A program made the translations under genes and the position numbers. Of a stretch of DNA of 64,000 nt, positions 59,001 to 64,000 are shown piece after piece. Origin of the DNA: Halomonas denitrificans (GTDB lineage Bacteria; Pseudomonadota; Gammaproteobacteria; Xanthomonadales; Wenzhouxiangellaceae); contig JAHVKF010000002.1 of the NCBI GenBank assembly GCA_019800895.1, positions 558,001 through 622,000 of the forward strand, in the 5' to 3' direction. Under the pieces are notes generated by a model that searched no databases, had not been told where the DNA came from, and saw only the letters and a list, made by a program, of their open reading frames with translations. The stretch's first letter is position 1, and every line of letters starts with the position of its first letter.

Positions 59001-60780
59001 GGTGCTGGTCTACGCACAGAGCAGCCTGACGGAGGCCCAGTTCCTGGCCCTCGACGGCGATCCCAACGATCCGCTGGACGGCGACTACGCCTCGGCCGTG
59101 GCCGCCCAGCACCTGGTCTACCGGGTCGACGACGGAAGCGGCTGGAGCGCGCCGATGACGCTGACCCCACCGACCACCGGCGACGGCGGCGTGGTGCTGG
59201 CCGCGTGTCCGGCCACCGACAGTGCCTGTCCGGCCGGCGGCGAGGTGCTGGCCGTGTGGGTGCACGACGCCTCCGGCAATATCGACCTGCACGACCTCCG
59301 CCTGAAGTACGCCTTCTTCGACGGCCTGAACTGGGGCCCGATCGGCGACATGGAGATGGGCAGCACCGCCAAGGACCTGCAGCCCTCGGCGACCTACCTG
59401 AACGGCGACCCGGTGGTGGTCTGGGTCCGCAACCCGGCGGTCTCCAACGACGGCACGACGGCGACCCTGAATCTCGGCCAGCGCCGCCTGGCGTACCGCT
59501 TCCTTCGCCAGTCGGCCGGCGTGCAGGTTCCGCCCACTCTGCCCCTGGGCGTCGCGTCACCTTCGGTCGCCGCGTTCGCAGCCGACACCCTGTCGATCGC
59601 ATTCTCGGTTGCGACGGAAGGCGACGCCTTCCTGGGCACCCGCCGATCGCTGCATACGGCGTTCGGCGTCCAGTGCTTCGCCGGCGTCTGCCAGTTCAAT
59701 TCGGCGCAGGAGCGCACCGACAGCCAGGGCCGACGGATCTTCGTCGAGCGGCCGAAGCTTTCGCGCAACCTGAACGGCCAGGGCGTCATCACCTTTCGCC
59801 AGCTCGGCGTCGAGAACCCGACCGAGAACGACCCGGACGGCGTGTTCCAGCACACCGGCGCCCTGATGCAGCTGATCTTCGACTACCAGCCAATGGCTCC
59901 GCCGACGCCGTCCGACCCGATCGAGCTGAGCAATCTCGGGGCGGTGAACTGGAAGGTGGACGCCGTCTTCGACCCGGCCTCGAACGCGATGCTGACCAGC
60001 GCCGTGCAGATCGAGACCGCAGGCGGAGCGCGCAGCACCAAGCGGGACGTGGTGCCCGGCGTCAAGGAACGCCGCATCGGCACCGCAGGCGCGACCCTGC
60101 TGGTCGCGGAACGGCCGATGCTGCCGGAGTTCGAGCTGATCGACGCGCAGCTGTCACCGACCTGGATTCCCGAAGGCGGCAGTGCCCAACTCGAGGTGCA
60201 GCTGCGCAACAACGGCCCCGGGTGGAGCGAGCCCGGCCCGGTGACCGTGGCGACGTTCTGGAACGGCCCGGCCGGGCTCGGCCTGCCCGGACCCGTGCAG
60301 ACCATCGACGATCTGACGACCGGACAGCCGCTGACGATCTCGCTGACCGTGCCGCTGCCGGCGAGCCTGAACGAGGACGACGAGCAGACCCTCCACGTGG
60401 TCGTCAATCCGCAGCAACAGCTGTCCGAATCCGACGGTTCCAACAACGCCCGGTCGGTGGCGGTGGGGGCCCTCCCGCCGCCGACCGGGCTGGAGAACGT
60501 CGACGGCGATCTCAGCGGCACCGTGGTGATCCACTGGACGCCGGTCGACGATCCGCGCGTGACCGGATACCGCGTCTACCGCGAGGATCCCGACGGCAGT
60601 TTCCACCACGTCGGCTTCACCGACGTGCCCGGCTTCGCCGATTTTTCCGCCGAGTCGGAGCAGCGGCACCGCTATCGCGTCAGCAGCGTGGCGGCGAACC
60701 TGAACGAGTCGGCCCCCAGCGAACCGGTCGAGGCCTGGACGCTGGATCCGGACGTGGTCTTCCGCGACGGGTTCGAATAG
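56020..60780 (+). CDS. Giant secreted protein with CARDB and FN3 domains and a C-terminal DGFE tail
   Basis: 1586 residues from the ATG at 56020 (GGAGAG upstream; the ATG five codons earlier is possible). Sec signal peptide (HLARLLPFLGVLLACANTQA). The first 900 residues contain repeated Ig-like beta segments (SPTQGPPGRLVNATFSSIG, FSGPGEPLSPGETFSFSGQV) but no family I can name. Residues about 950-1330 have beta-propeller-like units (GSGLASLLWGDGSGNLQF, LVYRVDDGSGWSAPM, DPVVVWVRNPAVS). A CARDB-like domain follows at about 1370-1490 (LSPTWIPEGGSAQLEV, NPQQQLSESDGSNNAR), then an FN3 domain (HWTPVDDPRVTGYRVYR). The end is VFRDGFE. Probably extracellular; role unknown. Confidence 0.8.
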   Translation: MARRSSPHLARLLPFLGVLLACANTQAATLEALPNASMPGSEIIARGIGYPPSELIEFQLVDIAGGPAIPSGELFADDVGRLFGRLALPQANPGSYRLQAWARGILEGAAPIELLAPPTLTVSPTQGPPGRLVNATFSSIGAGRVTVFYDDVPVLGPVFQGGGSFQASFVVPADRPVPLGGTVEVRAEQSAGGSIAATASTSFQSEPAVADEVVLTTFSGPGEPLSPGETFSFSGQVQLPSFRSPADYRWTAAMRTTNGRLVPVNLGPIVFDGAGNFEGEGVMPTLAAGFGYLAFGQATDLGIVYKIPSSGNSAFLQAVVIDYEPLEVQTLNFNVRRQSDGSPVETAVVNVFANTVFVPPGWNFEEDGWPGTRAAGSTLQKPMWSAAYAPPNQYVDAIEQATHAIGSHTNPVTGCPITLSSGLTNSNGDWQANAVPWLNWFYDSLAYDTSQLDINTRINGPGKATFSANISATHLDLGLINPDNGVCTGQRFDFQYDYDTELWKLRTDLDGDFDLPFDPDETIEVVLPDCGAAAPGIPADPYMPGLPVQHVTFANQPTLRFGAIWSFPDVNGATLIVEDVPQIRLPHASFLFGLLQNPTLHFDGQEVGPLSVEGAACGQSGVDYVIDLPQLVTYPPGIRTGFITAEDSNGDPLPPRFFQIDIRPGPTWINQAADFTTRTIFWSPEKVSLFAAEPDRQRALQVPNPGYGIGGMANDNESEADLFQTLLPSGAGTRRRLGDATSMAVNRPNDPVDNEANGSGSSAGNPVPFGSEEPITVLDTGKIPLFRYAWGIPPIASATVGADIWFKALYAYYGEWIATNTQVLVDVTTEAIAQAGLDVWIDVSVILDLVSLNAFALPNFALTMPLVVEDNQFDAAASEPCFEFALDVAYEVKVGWCPFCIKAGDVAELFDVQEPSACANRTARVARAAPDVPPIDRTSLAVDGSGLASLLWGDGSGNLQFQSYQNGVPSALQSLVAGPGAMGAAHAYYDAGKAVLVYAQSSLTEAQFLALDGDPNDPLDGDYASAVAAQHLVYRVDDGSGWSAPMTLTPPTTGDGGVVLAACPATDSACPAGGEVLAVWVHDASGNIDLHDLRLKYAFFDGLNWGPIGDMEMGSTAKDLQPSATYLNGDPVVVWVRNPAVSNDGTTATLNLGQRRLAYRFLRQSAGVQVPPTLPLGVASPSVAAFAADTLSIAFSVATEGDAFLGTRRSLHTAFGVQCFAGVCQFNSAQERTDSQGRRIFVERPKLSRNLNGQGVITFRQLGVENPTENDPDGVFQHTGALMQLIFDYQPMAPPTPSDPIELSNLGAVNWKVDAVFDPASNAMLTSAVQIETAGGARSTKRDVVPGVKERRIGTAGATLLVAERPMLPEFELIDAQLSPTWIPEGGSAQLEVQLRNNGPGWSEPGPVTVATFWNGPAGLGLPGPVQTIDDLTTGQPLTISLTVPLPASLNEDDEQTLHVVVNPQQQLSESDGSNNARSVAVGALPPPTGLENVDGDLSGTVVIHWTPVDDPRVTGYRVYREDPDGSFHHVGFTDVPGFADFSAESEQRHRYRVSSVAANLNESAPSEPVEAWTLDPDVVFRDGFE

Positions 60781-60787
60781 GCGACGT

Positions 60788-63331
60788 TCAGTCGACGCCT
60801 GCAGGGCGCGATGCGGGTGGTGGGTCCGCCGCCACCCGCTCGGCGACCTGCCGGAGATCCCGCTGGCGATAGTGGCCGGCCGGCAGGGCAGCGTCGGCTC
60901 GGCGAACCGCCGATTCGATCAGCGCTCGCGCGTCCACGATGCGTCCCGAGCGCCAGAGCATCTCCGCCTGCCATCCTTCGACCAGCAGCACCTGCGGATG
61001 GTCCGGTCCCATCATTCCGGCCAGCGCATCGTGCGACGAGGCAAGCAGCGGAAGCGCCTCGTCGATCCGGCCCAAGCCGCCCAGCGCCGCACCGCGATAG
61101 CTCTCCGCGACCCGGGCCAGCGGATGGCGCGGGCCGTGGGCCTCGACGATGTCCTGGTGGATCGCCGCGGAGCCGGCCAGCGCGGCCTCGAACTCGTCCA
61201 GGCGAATCCGGGCCTCGGCCAGGTTCAGACCATTGATCCAGGCGAGCGGGCCGACGGCGCGATCGATCGACCGATAGCCAGCTGCCACGCGCTCGGCCAC
61301 CTCCGCGCCCTCGCGATACCGCCCGAGCTCGAGCAGCCGGGCGGCCCGATTGCTTTCGACGACGAGCAGGTCGGGATCGTCGGCTCCCATGTTCCTGCGC
61401 GCATTCGTGCCGGCGGCTTCCAGCAACTCCAGCGCTTCCCGGGTCTGCCCGCGGTCGGCCAGGACGTTACTGAGGGTGAGTTGTGCCATCCACGTCCGGC
61501 GTTCATCGTGACCCAACCAGGCCTCCGTGGTTTCCAGGTTCGCGCGCGCCAGGGCTTCGGCCGCCTCCATCGCGCCCCGTCCGAGTTGGATCTGGATCAA
61601 TCGATCGCGCGCGATCAGGGTGTTGACGTGCCGTTGTCCGTTGACCCGGAGGCTCTCTTCGAGCGCCTGCTCACCGACCACGGCTGCTTCGTCCGCCCGA
61701 CCTGCCCGCTGCAGCACGAGCGCGCGCATCGCGTGGAGGCTCTGCGCCGCGCGATCCGTGCGCTCGTCCCGGTGCAGGTGCGCGGCCCGGTCGAGTTCGG
61801 CCAGCGCGGCGTCGGTCCGGTTCTCGTCCAGCCGTCGCCCGGCCTTCCCGATGTGCGCATAGATCATCTCGTGGCGCATCTCCGGATCCTCGGGATCGGC
61901 CAGCGCGAGCAACCGGTCCCAGGTCGCTTCGGCCTCTTCTCCTCTCCCGGTTGCGTTCTCGCTCCGCGCGATCGGATCGAGCTGGTCGAGCGCCCGCGGA
62001 TGGGACGGCCCGAGCCGGTCGGCGTAGGTCGCCAGGGCCCGGCGAAGCAGGGGTTCGGCGGCGTCGTGCAGATCGAGCGCCTCGTAGGTCTGGCCGACCA
62101 GGGCCCGGATCCGGGCAAGCGCCAGGGGGCGATCGGCAAAGCGTCGCTCGGCTTCCGGCACGGCGCGCTCCAGGACGTCGACCACCCGCACGTCCCGCCC
62201 CAGCTCGGTCGCACGGGGCGCGACCAGCACGTCGCGCAGCAGGACGTTGACCGCCGACGTCTCGCTTTCGGCGTCGCGTACCCGGACATAGGCGGTCAGG
62301 GCCGTGGCGAGACCGGCGGTCAGCAGTACGAAGATCGTTCCCAGCGCCAGGAGCCGGCGGCGCCGCGCCGGCGCGGTGCGCAGGCGTTCGAGTCGATCCT
62401 CCACCTGCTCGATGGCGGGCCGGTCCACCGGGTCGGGTGCGAGCATGCCGCGCACGAGACGGCGCCAGGCCGCCGGCATGCCCGGCGCATCGACATCGGG
62501 GGAAGCGCGCTGGGCATGCAGCGCCTGCAGGTCCTCGACCGAACCGGCCTCGAACGGGTAGCGGCCGCGTGCGAGAAAGGCGAACACCGCACCCAGGGCA
62601 TGCACATCGTCGGCCTGCGACGGCGGGCCGCCGGCCAGTCGCTCCGGCGACATCACCGCCGGCGATCCTGCGCCGCGAGCGCGTCCTCCTTCCCTGCGAG
62701 CGCTGCCGAAATCCATCAGCACAACGCGCCCGTCGGGCTCGATCATCACGTTGCCGGGCTTGATATCGCCGTGGACCAGGCCGTGCGCGTGCACCGCGCC
62801 CACCGCGTCGGCAAGCTGGCGGGCGATCCGGAGCGCCTCGGCGTAGCGCGGCGCAGCGATCCGCACATGGTCGCGCAGGGTCGTACCGTGGATCCGGTCG
62901 GCCCAGAGGCCCGGCCGACCGTCCTGGATGTCGGCGCCGTGGACGGCCAGGACGTTCGGATGCCGGACGCGAGCCAGCTGACGCGCCTCCTCGATCCAGG
63001 CCTCCGGGTCGGCGGTCGGTGCGTCGACGCGCCGGAGTTTGAGCGCAACCTCGCGCTGCAGGATCGGATCGAAGGCCAGCAGGACATCCCCGAAGCTTCC
63101 GCGCCCGAGCGAGCCGCGAATCTCGAGGTGTCCCCAGCGCGTCATCCGGACCGAATCGGCAATCTCGTCGTCCGCGGCACGACGCATCACCCCGGCCAAC
63201 TCGGCCAGCTGTCTGAATCGTTCGAAGCTCTCGGTCGAGAGGTCCTGCCGGGCGGCCTCCCAGTCCAGCGGTTCGCCATCGGCGAGCCGGGCACTCCAGG
63301 CCTCGAGCGAATCGGACGGGGGGCCGCTCAC
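60788..63331 (-). CDS. Membrane-anchored Ser/Thr protein kinase with TPR C-terminus
   Basis: 847 residues. The kinase domain (about 68-315) has the glycine loop LGRGSFGDV, Lys98 in VALKLRR, the catalytic loop HGDIKPGN with Asp189 (His-Gly-Asp replacing the commoner His-Arg-Asp), and DFG at 207-209; it should be active. One membrane segment at about 327-348 (ALGTIFVLLTAGLATALTA) follows a poly-Arg stretch. The rest (about 350-840) is a helical TPR-type region with units such as LLRRALATYADRLGPSHPRAL, placed outside the cytoplasm. This is the STPK-TPR layout common in the Xanthomonadales and Myxococcota. Its start overlaps the stop of the ECF sigma gene upstream (ATGA). Confidence 0.93.
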   Translation of the reverse strand: MSGPPSDSLEAWSARLADGEPLDWEAARQDLSTESFERFRQLAELAGVMRRAADDEIADSVRMTRWGHLEIRGSLGRGSFGDVLLAFDPILQREVALKLRRVDAPTADPEAWIEEARQLARVRHPNVLAVHGADIQDGRPGLWADRIHGTTLRDHVRIAAPRYAEALRIARQLADAVGAVHAHGLVHGDIKPGNVMIEPDGRVVLMDFGSARREGGRARGAGSPAVMSPERLAGGPPSQADDVHALGAVFAFLARGRYPFEAGSVEDLQALHAQRASPDVDAPGMPAAWRRLVRGMLAPDPVDRPAIEQVEDRLERLRTAPARRRRLLALGTIFVLLTAGLATALTAYVRVRDAESETSAVNVLLRDVLVAPRATELGRDVRVVDVLERAVPEAERRFADRPLALARIRALVGQTYEALDLHDAAEPLLRRALATYADRLGPSHPRALDQLDPIARSENATGRGEEAEATWDRLLALADPEDPEMRHEMIYAHIGKAGRRLDENRTDAALAELDRAAHLHRDERTDRAAQSLHAMRALVLQRAGRADEAAVVGEQALEESLRVNGQRHVNTLIARDRLIQIQLGRGAMEAAEALARANLETTEAWLGHDERRTWMAQLTLSNVLADRGQTREALELLEAAGTNARRNMGADDPDLLVVESNRAARLLELGRYREGAEVAERVAAGYRSIDRAVGPLAWINGLNLAEARIRLDEFEAALAGSAAIHQDIVEAHGPRHPLARVAESYRGAALGGLGRIDEALPLLASSHDALAGMMGPDHPQVLLVEGWQAEMLWRSGRIVDARALIESAVRRADAALPAGHYRQRDLRQVAERVAADPPPASRPAGVD

Positions 63332-63912
63332 CCCATCCTCCGGGTCAATTCAGCCAGGCCGCGTACGACCAGCATGCGCGCGGCCGCCGATGATTCGGCC
63401 TCCATCTCCATCGCGATTTCCGGATAGGTCATGTCGAACTCCAGCCGGAGGATCACCGCATTGCGCTGCTTCTCGGTCAGCACCGAAAGCGCGCGCTCGT
63501 AGGCGTCCAGGGTCTGCTGGCCGATCGCGCGCTCGAGGACGCTGGGCGCGTCATCGGCCGGCTCGACTTCCGCATGGCGATCCGCCGATCGTCGGTCGCT
63601 GCGGCGCAGTTCCTCCCGGACGGCATTGAGCAGAATGGTACGGAGGTAGGCCAGCAGGGCGCCCGGGCGACCGGCTTCGAAGCGGTCCATGTTGTTCAGC
63701 GCGCGCAGCAGGGAGACCTGGACCAGGTCGTCCGTATCGGCCAGATCGCGCGCCCGCTGCGGCAGGCGACCGTGCGCCCACCGTCGGAGCAACGGCAGGC
63801 AGCGCTGGAACAGCCGTTCGCGCGCCGCGGCATTGCCGTCCTGCAGCGCGCGGACCAGCGTTGCGGTCGATTCCAGCGATTCGTCAAGCGATCCGTCAAG
63901 CGAGCCGTCCAT
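63328..63912 (-). CDS. ECF-type RNA polymerase sigma factor
   Basis: 194 residues from the ATG at 63912, preferred over the one at 63996 because GGAGGGG lies 4 nt upstream. A short DGSLDGSLDESL tract precedes the sigma region 2 helices (about 25-95) with DTDDLVQVSLLRAL, the -10 recognition/melting part, and YLRTILLNAVREELRR. Sigma region 4 (about 135-192) is LTEKQRNAVILRLEFDMTYPEIAMEM, whose HTH should read the -35. It belongs to the ECF group coupled to Ser/Thr kinases; the kinase gene overlaps its stop by 4 bp. No anti-sigma factor gene is adjacent, so activity is probably controlled by phosphorylation. Confidence 0.9.
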   Translation of the reverse strand: MDGSLDGSLDESLESTATLVRALQDGNAAARERLFQRCLPLLRRWAHGRLPQRARDLADTDDLVQVSLLRALNNMDRFEAGRPGALLAYLRTILLNAVREELRRSDRRSADRHAEVEPADDAPSVLERAIGQQTLDAYERALSVLTEKQRNAVILRLEFDMTYPEIAMEMEAESSAAARMLVVRGLAELTRRMG

Positions 63913-64000
63913 CGACCCCTCCCTCGCAGCCTCGACCCTTTCGCTTCGTGGGCTCGAACCCGATCCGTCGCGCCCTCGCTCCGAATATCGCGCCATGCGG

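Noticed and set aside
56002-59292. 1096-codon open frame on the minus strand
   Set aside because: It lies opposite the large secreted protein, whose signal peptide, domains and C-terminal tail are clear. Its product is a Val/Gly/Arg/Asp-rich mixture with no family resemblance, the usual shadow in GC-rich DNA.

Overview
The window comes from a GC-rich gammaproteobacterial chromosome. Short intergenic gaps, Tat- and Sec-exported proteins, a TonB siderophore receptor, GGDEF/EAL signalling and the nadA-nadB-nadC order all fit. The family mix (DUF6090 proteins, TolB-like/TPR membrane proteins in bulk, secreted proteins ending in F-x-DGFE, hairpin intergenic repeats) suggests a Lysobacterales/Xanthomonadales-type or Wenzhouxiangella-like organism. 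That placement is inference from gene content only. I saw no rRNA, tRNA, CRISPR array, transposase or phage gene.

Layout. 1-6.8 kb: siderophore receptor with a Fur-like site, a soluble GAF histidine kinase, a membrane-anchored FGE-like protein without catalytic cysteines, and an SMP-30-type secreted protein. 6.8-9.1 kb: a repeat-bearing spacer and a secreted beta-helix protein. 9.1-18.7 kb: type II NADH dehydrogenase (ndh), a lipoprotein, a flavodoxin-like protein, a Na+/H+ antiporter, a DUF1501/DUF1800 pair, glutathionyl-hydroquinone reductase, a gamma-glutamylcyclotransferase-like protein and a small membrane protein.

19.0-36.5 kb is the centrepiece. Nine consecutive same-strand paralogues each carry a 3-TM N-terminus, a TolB-like domain and a TPR-type C-terminal region. 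They are packed with 4-bp stop/start overlaps or gaps of 2-7 bp. Two exchangeable N-terminal membrane modules occur (type A, K-R-R-N/FYIV; type B, K-R-R-K/AYAVVAWG), and six of the nine share a C-terminal tail with two cysteines. I know of no described function for such an array. A serine hydrolase, an NTF2-like protein and an amidohydrolase follow (36.5-40.6 kb), probably in the same transcription unit.

40.7-45.7 kb: a VOC protein, a lumazine-binding-like protein, then a tandem DUF6090 cluster. Its three main copies share a nearly identical 98-nt 5' module but have divergent bodies; the third is broken by an in-frame stop and a fourth is a stub. A zinc-ribbon protein and a Tat-exported intradiol dioxygenase follow.

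45.8-64 kb: a large PAS/GGDEF/EAL protein with a degenerate GGDEF motif, a DSD1-type PLP enzyme, an exported beta-carbonic anhydrase with a clear terminator, a small exported protein, the nadABC operon (aspartate to nicotinate mononucleotide), a giant secreted CARDB/FN3 protein ending in F-R-DGFE, and a Ser/Thr kinase-TPR/ECF sigma factor pair at the right edge.
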